Below are positions 7,932 through 15,358 of a DNA stretch of 36,045 nucleotides, one piece after another (within the stretch, counting starts at the first letter, position 1; every line of letters starts with the position of its first letter). The stretch spans positions 1-36,045 of the forward strand of contig JAUSMW010000057.1 in the NCBI GenBank assembly GCA_030645815.1. The letters run 5' to 3'. The notes under the pieces are model-generated. The model had not been told where the DNA came from and did no database searches. It saw nothing but the letters and a program-made list of their open reading frames with translations. The stretch comes from Candidatus Saccharimonadota bacterium (GTDB taxonomy: Bacteria > Patescibacteriota > Saccharimonadia > Saccharimonadales > Saccharimonadaceae). The translations under genes were made by a program, and so were the position numbers.

Positions 7932-8044
7932 TACGGACAAAAGTCATACAACCATCCCTGCCATGGCTAATTACAGCCATCATATGAAATTTGTCCGTAC
8001 GTGGCTAGCGCTTCCCTCTAGCCGCGCAAAAAACATTTTTGCGC
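7932..8044. other. Cluster of nested and adjacent hairpins
   Basis: TACGGACAAA (7932-7941) is complementary to TTTGTCCGTA (7990-7999), enclosing ATGGCT-N6-AGCCAT at about 7964-7981. Next come GGCTAG (8003-8008) with CTAGCC (8018-8023), and immediately after it GCGCAAAAA with TTTTTGCGC (8024-8044, three-base loop). Four perfect stems in 113 bp is far more than expected by chance. It could be a structured RNA, a small palindromic element, or a protein-binding array. There is no T run after the last stem, so it is not a standard terminator. Confidence 0.6.
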
Positions 8045-8154
8045 ATAGACGAGCTTTCGCCCGCAGTCCAAATATAGAAATAGCCATTGTAGGCGTCTGT
8101 TCGCAACCGAACACTCTTCGCATTAAATGTTAACCCAATTCATTTTTAAAATTG

Positions 8155-8262
8155 CTAGTTAATAAAAATACTATGCGTATCGATAGGCCTCTTAAATAAA
8201 TCCTCTGAAAAACTATGAGAGTTGATATTGAAATCAGCCTCATTGATATTAATTTTATCCAT
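8155..8262 (-). CDS. Possible 35-aa small protein
   Basis: ATG 8262 has AGGAG ten bases upstream and opens 35 codons to TAG 8155. The peptide starts MDKININEADFNINSHS, is acidic and asparagine-rich, and has no membrane segment. It is unrecognised. The AT-rich context makes a chance ORF quite possible. Confidence 0.25.
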   Translation of the reverse strand: MDKININEADFNINSHSFSEDLFKRPIDTHSIFIN

Positions 8263-8327
8263 TATTAGTTCGCTCCTGAACAGACAACACTAAAATACAT
8301 CAGTACCATTTTTCAACACACTTCATT

Positions 8328-8362
8328 ATTAACCACACCTTATTATTAACAGTGTGGTTAAT
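8328..8362. promoter_or_regulatory. Perfect 11 bp inverted repeat upstream of the phosphoribosyltransferase
   Basis: ATTAACCACAC (8328-8338) is perfectly complementary to GTGTGGTTAAT (8352-8362), with a 13 bp spacer. It ends 96 bp before the chosen GTG start at 8459. It could be an operator for a dimeric regulator or a leader hairpin. Its presence also argues against the in-frame GTG at 8354, which would fall inside the right arm. Confidence 0.6.
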
Positions 8363-8458
8363 CAGAATAGATCAGTAGCTGATTATCAAATAGTTTTATA
8401 TAGCGTCAAGATATCGACCTGCTCATATTCTTGGCCTGTCTTTTACGGGGGTTCGCTC

Positions 8459-9124
8459 GTGAGAAATACGGTGGTAACCGAGCACAGACTTAGCAATCGA
8501 ACGCTGGCAGGGCGCGCACTTGCTGCAGAGCTTATTAAGCTTGAACATCGCAATGATCTCATAGTGCTGGCCCTACCACGTGGTGGAGTACCTGTTGCTT
8601 ATGAAATCGCTATGGCGTTGCATGCGCCACTCGATGTTTTGGTCGTGCGCAAACTTGGCATACCTCACCACGAAGAATACGCGATGGGTGCGATTGCTCA
8701 AGGTGGAACTCGCATTTTAAATGAAGATGTCATAAATTTTTATCACATCAGTACCCAAGCAATTCAACAAGTGGTGGATCGTGAACTAGAGGAATTGTAT
8801 CGACGTGAAAAAGTCTACCGCGGCAATCGCCCTTGGCCAAATTTAAAAGATAAATGTGTAATTTTGGTAGACGATGGCTTAGCCACCGGCGCCACAATGC
8901 ATGCAGCTATAAAGACTGTAAAGCAACAGGAAGTAGGAAAAATTATTATGGCAGTTCCGGTAGCGTCTGCGCAGGCATTAAATGAATTAGAAGATTACGT
9001 AGATGAAGCTGTGTGTTTAATGGTTCCTGAGCCATTTTATTCGGTAGGACAATGGTATCTGGAATTTAACCAGACGAGTGATCGCGAAGTACTGCAGCTA
9101 TTGGAACTTGCACGAGCGCATTAG
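8459..9124 (+). CDS. Phosphoribosyltransferase family protein
   Basis: This 221-aa protein has the type I PRTase fold. An early LIVLALPRGGVPVAYEIA strand-loop is followed by the PRPP-binding signature VILVDDGLATGATM in the second half, with the expected DD pair. The hood part carries VRKLGIPHHEEYAMGAIAQGG, typical of the stress-cluster PRTases often placed near erythromycin-esterase and USP genes. The acceptor base is unknown, so no symbol is given. I chose GTG 8459, preceded by ACGGGGG, because the upstream extension to 8354 is unlike the family and runs through an inverted repeat. It is followed after 77 bp by the esterase-like gene on the same strand, a likely shared transcript. Confidence 0.83.
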   Translation: MRNTVVTEHRLSNRTLAGRALAAELIKLEHRNDLIVLALPRGGVPVAYEIAMALHAPLDVLVVRKLGIPHHEEYAMGAIAQGGTRILNEDVINFYHISTQAIQQVVDRELEELYRREKVYRGNRPWPNLKDKCVILVDDGLATGATMHAAIKTVKQQEVGKIIMAVPVASAQALNELEDYVDEAVCLMVPEPFYSVGQWYLEFNQTSDREVLQLLELARAH

Positions 9125-9201
9125 TTTAGTAACGGAATATAGCCTCAACTTGTGTCACTTTAATTAATTGTGCAATTGATGATACTGATCGGGAGGATCC
9201 A

Positions 9202-10533
9202 ATGCTTGGCACAAAGAAGGATATTGTTGCACTTGTTCAAAAATCCGCGCATAAACTTGAAAAATCCTCTGAAGATTATTCGTCTTTAGTAAACCTGTGT
9301 GCCAATAAAACCTTTATTCTACTGGGCGAGGCAACTCATGGAACTCAGGAGTTTTATCAAGCGCGATGCGAAATTACCAAGCAATTAATTCTTCATCATG
9401 GATTAAATCTCATCGCTATTGAAGGCGATTGGCCTTCGGCGTATCGCGTTAATCGTTATGTACGCGGACAGGGAACTGATGCGAATGCGAATGAGGCCTT
9501 AGGTGATTTCAAACGCTTTCCGCTGTGGATGTGGCGCAACACGGTGGTGTTAGAATTTGTAGAGTGGCTGCAAAAGTATAACGAAAATTTGCCGGTAGCT
9601 GAGCAAGTAGGTTTTTATGGGCTGGACATGTACAGCCTGTATGAGTCTGTTGCTGCAGTGCTGGAATATCTTGATCAGGTTGACCCGGAGGCAGGCCTTA
9701 AAGCGCGTGAATACTATAGCTGCCTGGATCACATTGGTAATCGCGGTCACTATGGCTATGCATTTGAATCTACTCATCAATCATCGTGCAAAAACGACGT
9801 AATACGGGTACTAGTCAACCTGCGTGAACGGTCCCTTGTATATGCAAATGAGCGCGATGCCTTGTCCGAGGACGAGCAGTTTCAGGCCGAACAAAATGCC
9901 CGTCTGATCCAAAGTGCGGAGGGCTATTATCGTCAAATGCTGGATAGCCGAGTGAATACCTGGAATTTACGCGATAGCCATATGTTCGAAACTCTCGATA
10001 ACCTCTATCACTATGTTTCGAACCGGCTAAAGTCTCCCGCAAAAATTGCGGTGTGGGAACATAACTCCCATATCGGTGATGCTCGGGCAACTTACATGTA
10101 TTCAATTGGGCAACACAATGTTGGGCAACTTGTTCGGCAAGATTATGGCGACGACTGCAGACTCATTGGATTCACAACCTGGTCGGGGACAGTCACAGCT
10201 GCTTCCAATTGGGATGGCCCTGCCGAACGTAAAACAGTTCGCAAATCCTTACCCAATAGTATTGAAGATATTTTTCACCGCACCCACTTGGATCGCTTTC
10301 TATTACCCATGCGAGGCAATATCGCACGCGCATTTCAAGAACTCTATATTGAGCGCGCTATTGGCGTTCTCTATTTACCCCACTCAGAGCGTACAAGTCA
10401 TTACTTCCCTTGTCGTTTAGCGATCCAATTTGACGCAATACTGCATTTTGATGAAACAACTGCAATTGAACCACTGGACTCCACATCTGAATGGATTGCA
10501 GGTGAGGCAGATACTTTTCCATTTGGCGTATAG
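9202..10533 (+). CDS. Erythromycin esterase family protein
   Basis: This 443-aa protein matches the erythromycin esterase family (PF05139) over its full length. FILLGEATHGTQEFYQARCEITKQLI near residues 34-60 has the conserved GE-THG motif, with IAIEGDWPSAYRVNRYV next. GFYGLDMYSLYESV follows, and VWEHNSHIGDAR holds the conserved histidine region. Members include macrolide-opening EreA/EreB, but most chromosomal relatives have no proven macrolide activity. A stress or detoxification hydrolase is equally likely, so resistance should not be assumed. A strong GGGAGG lies six bases before the ATG. It is cytoplasmic, as no signal peptide is seen, and probably co-transcribed with the phosphoribosyltransferase. 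Confidence 0.88.
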   Translation: MLGTKKDIVALVQKSAHKLEKSSEDYSSLVNLCANKTFILLGEATHGTQEFYQARCEITKQLILHHGLNLIAIEGDWPSAYRVNRYVRGQGTDANANEALGDFKRFPLWMWRNTVVLEFVEWLQKYNENLPVAEQVGFYGLDMYSLYESVAAVLEYLDQVDPEAGLKAREYYSCLDHIGNRGHYGYAFESTHQSSCKNDVIRVLVNLRERSLVYANERDALSEDEQFQAEQNARLIQSAEGYYRQMLDSRVNTWNLRDSHMFETLDNLYHYVSNRLKSPAKIAVWEHNSHIGDARATYMYSIGQHNVGQLVRQDYGDDCRLIGFTTWSGTVTAASNWDGPAERKTVRKSLPNSIEDIFHRTHLDRFLLPMRGNIARAFQELYIERAIGVLYLPHSERTSHYFPCRLAIQFDAILHFDETTAIEPLDSTSEWIAGEADTFPFGV

Positions 10534-10569
10534 TCAACTGAATTAGCGGTGAATGTGCCAGGTGGATAT

Positions 10570-10686
10570 ATGAAAGAAGATAAAAAATATTCTTTTATTG
10601 ATATTGTGCTTTGGGGGTTTTTACATCACTTTTTCTGGAAACATTTCATTACTGCTGACAAAATGGATACTACAAGAAACAGTTAA
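10570..10686 (+). CDS. Possible 38-aa membrane peptide
   Basis: ATG 10570 has AGGTGG four bases upstream and opens 38 codons to TAA 10686. The peptide starts with a charged MKEDKK, then an aromatic hydrophobic run FIDIVLWGFLHHFFWKHF that could sit in or on a membrane. It lies between the esterase-like and L,D-transpeptidase genes, 26 bp before the latter, as a small operon member might. No family is recognised. Confidence 0.35.
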   Translation: MKEDKKYSFIDIVLWGFLHHFFWKHFITADKMDTTRNS

Positions 10687-10712
10687 CGCCGAACCTATAT
10701 CGAGAGTATTTG

Positions 10713-11657
10713 ATGAAATATTTTATAGGTTTGTTGATGTTATTTTGTCTAAGCAGCCGTACGTTGGCGAGTGTTTTTGATTTACCGGACGGTACTTCCA
10801 GACTAATTGGTAAACCTGACTTTACTTTCACCAAAGCCGGAGATACCTTGGTAGATGTAGCTCGCGCTAATGATTTAGGTTTTGATGAAATTATTGCTGC
10901 AAATATTGGTGTAGATGCATGGCTGCCAGAAGAAGGATCGATAATTATATTGCCCTATAGAAATTTATTGCCAGATGCGCCTCGCAAGGGGATTGTGATT
11001 AATGTTGCGGAAATGCGGTTGTATTACTTCCCAAAACCTAAAGATCACCAACAGCCTACAGTTGTAACCTTCCCTGTCAGCGTTGGGCGAAATGATTGGA
11101 ATACACCGCTTATTACAACCAAGGTTATAAAAAAAATAGCCAATCCAGTTTGGCACCCACCAAAATCAATACGTGAAGAACATGCCAGCGAGGGAGACTA
11201 TCTACCTGATTTCGTGGAATCCGGGGCGGACAATCCGCTTGGGCTTTACGCTTTATATCTTGGTGCTCGTTCTTATTTAATTCATGGCACCAATAAAGAA
11301 TTCGGTATCGGAATGTCAGTTACCCATGGTTGCATACGTCTTTATCCCGAAGATATTCAATATCTCTATGAAAACGTGAAAATTGGCACCTTGGTACATA
11401 TTGTGAACCAACCTTACAAGGTGGGCTGGGCTGATGGCGTTTTGTACCTTGAGGTTCATCAAAGACCGGAAGCTATATCAACCAACAATGATGAAGATAA
11501 AAAACAATTTTTAGCACTTATTCAATCCGCACTGAAGGACTACCCAAATTATCCGATTGATTTGCGGGCTGCAGAACTTATTAAAATTGAAGCAAATGGA
11601 CTTCCTCAACCGATTGGACCACCTGTTGTGGTTAATACCCTATTGCCACCAGATTAA
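10713..11657 (+). CDS. L,D-transpeptidase (YkuD family)
   Basis: This 314-aa protein begins with a signal peptide (about residues 1-20, ending TLAS). A LysM-like segment follows at about 35-85 (GDTLVDVARANDLGFDEI through a LPEEGSIIILP), then a YkuD domain at about 90-235. The catalytic motif is intact: H191 in IHGTNKEFG, then VTHGCIRL with the nucleophile C207. Such enzymes act in the periplasm, making 3-3 peptidoglycan cross-links or attaching Braun-type lipoprotein. The neighbouring convergent gene encodes an Lpp-like lipoprotein, which makes an anchoring role attractive but unproven. An additional ~80-residue C-terminal tail resembles that of ErfK/YbiS types. The start is ATG 10713, not the in-frame TTG just before. 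Confidence 0.9.
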   Translation: MKYFIGLLMLFCLSSRTLASVFDLPDGTSRLIGKPDFTFTKAGDTLVDVARANDLGFDEIIAANIGVDAWLPEEGSIIILPYRNLLPDAPRKGIVINVAEMRLYYFPKPKDHQQPTVVTFPVSVGRNDWNTPLITTKVIKKIANPVWHPPKSIREEHASEGDYLPDFVESGADNPLGLYALYLGARSYLIHGTNKEFGIGMSVTHGCIRLYPEDIQYLYENVKIGTLVHIVNQPYKVGWADGVLYLEVHQRPEAISTNNDEDKKQFLALIQSALKDYPNYPIDLRAAELIKIEANGLPQPIGPPVVVNTLLPPD

Positions 11658-11658
11658 C

Positions 11659-11705
11659 CGGGAGCCACTGCTGTAAAAATACGGCTTTGACTCCCGTGGT
11701 TTTCA
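11659..11705. terminator. Possible bidirectional terminator between convergent genes
   Basis: CGGGAG (11659-11664) pairs with CTCCCG (11691-11696), with partly complementary flanks (ACC / TGGT) and a 26-base loop. TTTTCA follows on the plus strand. It sits exactly between the convergent transpeptidase and lipoprotein stops. The long loop makes it a moderate candidate. Confidence 0.4.
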
Positions 11706-11987
11706 TCATTTTCGCATGGATTTTCGGAAAACTTGATCCATTTTTAAATTGGTTGCATCGGATGATTGTTTAGCTGCATCTGCAGATAGCTTTGCCTCTT
11801 CTGCCGCTTTTTTTGCTGCTTCTGCAGCAAGAAGAGCAGCATGTGCAGACTTTTTTGCTTCATTGGCGGTTTTTTGGGCCGCCTCCGCTTGCTCTCTCGC
11901 AAACTCAACGTCAGATGTTGAAGCGCAACCAGAAAATAAAAAAATGGTCGCAGCCAAAAGAAATGCTTTTATGAAATGAGTGCTCAT
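11706..11987 (-). CDS. Small Lpp-like alanine-zipper lipoprotein
   Basis: This 93-aa protein has a lipoprotein signal (MSTHFIKAFLLAATIFLFSGC) with lipobox FSGC and C at about residue 21. The mature part is a heptad-patterned helix rich in Ala, Glu and Lys (about residues 27-80), as in Braun-type and OprI-type lipoproteins that form trimeric coiled coils between outer membrane and peptidoglycan. It ends in FRKSMRK, with the C-terminal lysine used by Lpp for linkage to peptidoglycan; whether that happens here is inference. The start ATG 11987 has AAGGAG seven bases upstream. The L,D-transpeptidase next door could be the linking enzyme. Confidence 0.83.
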   Translation of the reverse strand: MSTHFIKAFLLAATIFLFSGCASTSDVEFAREQAEAAQKTANEAKKSAHAALLAAEAAKKAAEEAKLSADAAKQSSDATNLKMDQVFRKSMRK

Positions 11988-12092
11988 AATTAACTCCTTA
12001 ATAACCCACATTTAGTTTCGAAAACACTACCAACAACGCTCACCAAAAAAATCATCATGCAAACACCTGAGGAAAATCTGAAATATTTAGTT

Positions 12093-12183
12093 TCGTCATA
12101 CCCGCGAACGCGGGTATCCATAAAAATCAACAGCTTGGATTAGCTGCGCTAGTCTACGACTCCTGCTTTCGTAGGAATGACGA
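12093..12183 (+). repeat. Dispersed ~90 bp repeat, copy 1 (MITE-like)
   Basis: The segment starts TCGTCATACC and ends GGAATGACGA, near-perfect terminal inverted repeats. An internal hairpin CCCGCGAACGCGGG lies near its left end. A related copy occurs at 29425-29504 in the opposite orientation, sharing ACCCGCGAA-GCGGGTAT, GGATTAGCTGCGCT and the terminal GGAATGAC. It carries no gene and lies between the lipoprotein and the diguanylate cyclase stop. It is probably a non-autonomous mobile or structured intergenic repeat. Confidence 0.75.
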
Positions 12184-12262
12184 ATAACTCAGAGACTCCA
12201 TAAAATATTTTTTAGTTAATTCTATTTTTAATAATGGAAATATAGCTCCTATAACAACCGGC

Positions 12263-14023
12263 CTATATTTCCCTTTCACCAAACTCTTCATTGAATAGAA
12301 ATATTGAATTCTTCCCATTTTTTTTAGCGCAATACATTGCGCTGTCGGCTTGCTTAAGGAGCTCCGCTTGGGGTTTTGCATTATCAATAAACAGGCTTAT
12401 GCCAATACTGGCAGAACAAGTATGTTTCACACAAAACTTCAACTTATCTTCTTTTTCCTGCGTTAAACAATAGGGTCTAATCAAGACCCGCTGAATTTTT
12501 TTTGCAACTTTCATGGCTCGTTTAATAGATTCAGTCTTATCTGCGCTCAGCTCATTGAGAATTATCACAAATTCATCGCCACCAAAACGCGAAACCGTAT
12601 CTATCTCGCGCACACACTTTTTTAGGCGTTGTGCCACTTCCATTAGCAGCAAGTCGCCCATTGAGTGCCCATGAGAGTCGTTTAATGGTTTAAAATTATC
12701 CAGATCGAGAAATAGCAAAGCGCCATAACAATGACTACGTTCACTTGCACTCAAAGCCTGACTCAAGCGATCCTCAAGTAGATGTCGGTTTGGCAAATGC
12801 GTCAGTGCATCATAAAAAGCATGCTGCCGTACTTGCTCTTCCATTTCTTTGATCGCACTAATGTCGTACATGACTGTACGTGTACTTAAAAAGTTTCCCT
12901 GGCCATCTTTAATAATACTTGCGGATACGCTAACCCATCTTGTAATGCCGGATTTTGGTACTAGCTGAAATTGTATATTTTCTATGTGCTCTTCCGCCTT
13001 GAGTTGCGGGAATAACCGTGTAAACATTTCTTTTCCTTCAGGGGTAAAAAAGTCGGTTGGCTTCATTTTCCCAACCACCTCTTCACGAGTTACTCCCAAC
13101 CAGTCCAGTTCCGTTGCGTTAATTTTTTGGAATGTGCCATCCGCACCAATTGAGTGATAACCGCAGGGCGCATTATCATAGAGATCTTCCAACTCATTAC
13201 TCACCGCAAGCAGCTTTAAATCCATTTCTCTTTTTTGGGTAATATCTATTAGCATAACTAACACATCAATCTTATAGGGCTCTAATAGCTCCGCATGAAA
13301 TGCAAACCAGATAAGACTTCCGTCTTTTTTAACGAGTTGAAGTTCTGCTCGATAGACCTGCCCCTTATCTAATGCATCAAAAGCCGCTTTTCCAGCCTCA
13401 ACATAATCCTGATCACTGCGATAACAAATGCGAGTGGATTGCCCTATTAGCTCATTAGAGGAATAGCCTAATAAAGACTCATAGGCATGGTTAACCCATA
13501 TAAATTTCCTGTCTCTTATTTTCGCGATACCCACGATGTGGCTATCAAGCATTGCTTTTTGCTCACTGAGCAACCGATGATAATGCTGCTCAATTAACAC
13601 TCGCCGCGTAATTTTTTCAAAGATGACAAAACAATGGGCTGGCTTAGGACTAAACATCTGCACCGAAAACCATTCTTTCATGGCTTTTAAATAAATTTTA
13701 AAATGCTTGGGAGGAGCGCCTGCGGATACATGCGTCAGTTGGGTGAGCAATTCAGGATTAGAATCGTAAATATCGGGGAAAAGCTCACTTGCCCGCTGCC
13801 CATTAATTGCTGGCCGGCCTAGTTGCTTTTGGAAGGCCGGATTGATGTAGAGGAAAATAAAATCGTAAGGCACACCATTGTGATGCAATATTTTCCCATA
13901 CGCGACACCACTGAGCATGTATTTGAAGACGTGGGTGAAAAATGCATCATCGAAGGGTTTTCTGCTCATAGCAGATAATTGTGCTGGTATGTGCACACGT
14001 AGATTGGTGTTGATATTATCCAT
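12263..14023 (-). CDS. PAS-domain diguanylate cyclase (GGDEF)
   Basis: This 586-aa protein has three PAS-type sensor segments (about residues 25-140, 155-270 and 280-400; the first is the most divergent). A C-terminal GGDEF domain follows (about 405-570). The catalytic motif is intact, FGGDEF with GGDEF at 481-485, preceded by DLDNFKPLND. The inhibitory I-site RxxD (REID) stands exactly five residues before GGDEF. It should therefore make cyclic di-GMP from two GTP and be feedback-inhibited. No membrane segment or signal peptide is seen, so sensing is probably cytoplasmic. No EAL domain is present. I prefer ATG 14023 with a TGAGG upstream; ATG 14056 is an alternative. A PilZ receptor gene lies just upstream. 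Confidence 0.9.
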   Translation of the reverse strand: MDNINTNLRVHIPAQLSAMSRKPFDDAFFTHVFKYMLSGVAYGKILHHNGVPYDFIFLYINPAFQKQLGRPAINGQRASELFPDIYDSNPELLTQLTHVSAGAPPKHFKIYLKAMKEWFSVQMFSPKPAHCFVIFEKITRRVLIEQHYHRLLSEQKAMLDSHIVGIAKIRDRKFIWVNHAYESLLGYSSNELIGQSTRICYRSDQDYVEAGKAAFDALDKGQVYRAELQLVKKDGSLIWFAFHAELLEPYKIDVLVMLIDITQKREMDLKLLAVSNELEDLYDNAPCGYHSIGADGTFQKINATELDWLGVTREEVVGKMKPTDFFTPEGKEMFTRLFPQLKAEEHIENIQFQLVPKSGITRWVSVSASIIKDGQGNFLSTRTVMYDISAIKEMEEQVRQHAFYDALTHLPNRHLLEDRLSQALSASERSHCYGALLFLDLDNFKPLNDSHGHSMGDLLLMEVAQRLKKCVREIDTVSRFGGDEFVIILNELSADKTESIKRAMKVAKKIQRVLIRPYCLTQEKEDKLKFCVKHTCSASIGISLFIDNAKPQAELLKQADSAMYCAKKNGKNSIFLFNEEFGEREI

Positions 14024-14144
14024 ATCACGAATTACCTCAACCTTTCCAAAGTGCATGCGAGCCCAATGATATATTTTAAATCTTACGGGAAATTATTTCG
14101 TTCCCCTTACTTACATTAATAAGCTAGTTATTTCCATTGAGAGG

Positions 14145-14510
14145 TTAGTGACCCACCGCAACAGAGCAAATCTCCCTATTTTCCTGCTGTAAGGGCGCAC
14201 CTTTAAAATAAGAGAAAAATAATTCAATGTGTTCTGCAATAGGAATATCCATTTCGGCTCCGAATCCATTTTTAGTTATATGAACCACTAAAACATCGAT
14301 AAATATTTTGTCGCCGCTGCTGCCAAGCTTGTCTAATATAATTTCAAACTTTAACTGCTGCGTTAAATGAATATCTTTATAATCAGTTTCAACCAGCATT
14401 CCCTGCGAACTGAAATTCTTGATTCGACCAAACGCTATAGGATTACCGTGCCTATAAATCAGTACTTTAATATCGCACTGGTGTCTCGCCGTGGTATGTC
14501 TATGCTCCAT
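14145..14510 (-). CDS. PilZ domain protein
   Basis: This 121-aa single-domain protein matches PilZ. An N-terminal arginine pair (R4 HTTA R9, a slightly longer spacing than the usual RxxxR) precedes the second motif NFSSQG (N32, S34, G37), followed by MLVETD and a beta-barrel pattern ending in GFGAEM. Both halves of the c-di-GMP binding site are present. It is a likely effector for the diguanylate cyclase encoded downstream on the same strand, 121 bp away. The start has AGAGGA six bases before the ATG. What it controls is unknown; motility or exopolysaccharide are common for the family. Confidence 0.82.
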   Translation of the reverse strand: MEHRHTTARHQCDIKVLIYRHGNPIAFGRIKNFSSQGMLVETDYKDIHLTQQLKFEIILDKLGSSGDKIFIDVLVVHITKNGFGAEMDIPIAEHIELFFSYFKGAPLQQENREICSVAVGH

Positions 14511-14724
14511 GAATTCCTCTTTTGATTAAAATTGCAAGGCGAGCCTCTAACACAACCAAGGGCTGAATGGAAATGTGCATTTAGTTATCCTTTTCCCTGA
14601 TTCTATTCTCCCTACCCTAAACGCACACTCCCTTTTCCTGCCCGCAGGCTCCTTATCCAAAACGCACTATCCCTATGCTATGGTTCTGGATTGCCTTGAC
14701 ACATGCCCACAGCCATTTGGATTT

Positions 14725-15165
14725 TTAGTCAATTTTAATTTCTATATTTTTGTGGGCACTTTGCGCCGTTTTAGGAATATGCAATTGCAGTACACCATTC
14801 TTAAATGAAGCTTCAATTTTCGCTTCATTTACATAAGATGGTAATGTGAAGCTACGGCTGAAATTTCCATAATACCGTTCAATTCGGTGGTATTTTTTAC
14901 CGCTCTCTTCTCGCTCTTGCTTTTTTTCTCCTTGAATCGTGAGCACACCTTCCTCGACGCTGACTTTGACATCCTCTTTTTTCACGTCAGGAATATCGGC
15001 TTTAATAACCAACTCACTGTCAGTTTCGCTTATATCCACGCGCGGTGCCCAATCATCTTTTGAAATTAGTTCTTGATCGCCATTTAAAGGCCATCCAAGT
15101 GATCTGGCATAGTTATCGAACATATTTTCAATATTGTTTAATGGTGCCCATTTAACGAGTGACAT
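14725..15165 (-). CDS. Hsp20 / alpha-crystallin family small heat-shock protein
   Basis: This 146-aa protein has the alpha-crystallin domain at about residues 40-140. It contains PRVDISETDSELVIKADIPD, V.V.EGVLTIQGEK, the ERYYGNFSRSFTLP stretch and the A.F.NGVL.L.IPK motif close to the end. Such proteins hold unfolding proteins in a refoldable state as ATP-independent oligomeric chaperones in the cytoplasm. The ATG at 15165 has AGGAG seven bases upstream. A hairpin lies about 30-60 bases upstream in the transcript and can form an alternative pairing with the ribosome-binding site, a possible thermosensor. It is next to the universal stress protein gene. Confidence 0.92.
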   Translation of the reverse strand: MSLVKWAPLNNIENMFDNYARSLGWPLNGDQELISKDDWAPRVDISETDSELVIKADIPDVKKEDVKVSVEEGVLTIQGEKKQEREESGKKYHRIERYYGNFSRSFTLPSYVNEAKIEASFKNGVLQLHIPKTAQSAHKNIEIKID

Positions 15166-15170
15166 AACAA

Positions 15171-15222
15171 TTCTCCTGTAAGACGGGATTTGTATCCTTA
15201 ACAGGGTATTGCCTGTTTAAGG
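15171..15222 (-). promoter_or_regulatory. Hairpin in the hsp20 leader that may alternate with RBS pairing
   Basis: In the transcript, CCTTAAACAGG (15222-15212) pairs with CCTGTTAAGG (15205-15196) around a six-base loop with one bulge. The same CCTGTTAAG arm can instead pair with CTTACAGG, which contains most of the AGGAG ribosome-binding site (15173-15181), again with one bulge. These two pairings exclude each other, as in a simple RNA switch or thermometer. This is inferred from base pairing only. Confidence 0.4.
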
Positions 15223-15358
15223 CACTCTTACTTGTAAAGCCGCTGGCGAAGCTCCCGCATTAACTCCGCCATAAATTTAACCAGTATAATTTTACTCACC
15301 TAACTCCCGGTTTTCTGTTCGTCATCCGGCTAACATTGCGATAAATAACAAAACAAAG

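Larger units (their letters stand above)
7824..8458. other. 635 bp intergenic region with multiple inverted repeats
   Basis: No strong gene is visible here. A 118-codon open frame starting inside the upstream gene looks like an overlap artefact. The region holds the hairpin cluster at 7932-8044, a possible 35-codon minus-strand ORF at 8155-8262 and an 11 bp inverted repeat at 8328-8362. The rest (8045-8150) is unremarkable. The promoter for the phosphoribosyltransferase must lie here. Confidence 0.5.

Noticed and set aside
7777-8133. 118-codon plus-strand frame overlapping the end of the kinase fusion
   Set aside because: It starts within the gene, runs through the hairpin cluster, has no ribosome-binding site and a low-quality composition.
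9202-10533. Reading the esterase-family gene as a macrolide resistance determinant
   Set aside because: The family is broad, the gene sits in a chromosomal stress cluster without resistance neighbours, and activity on macrolides cannot be told from sequence.
11749-11979. Plus-strand frames opposite the Lpp-like lipoprotein
   Set aside because: The alanine-rich repetitive codons of the lipoprotein create open frames on the other strand; the lipoprotein has the signal peptide, lipobox and ribosome-binding site.
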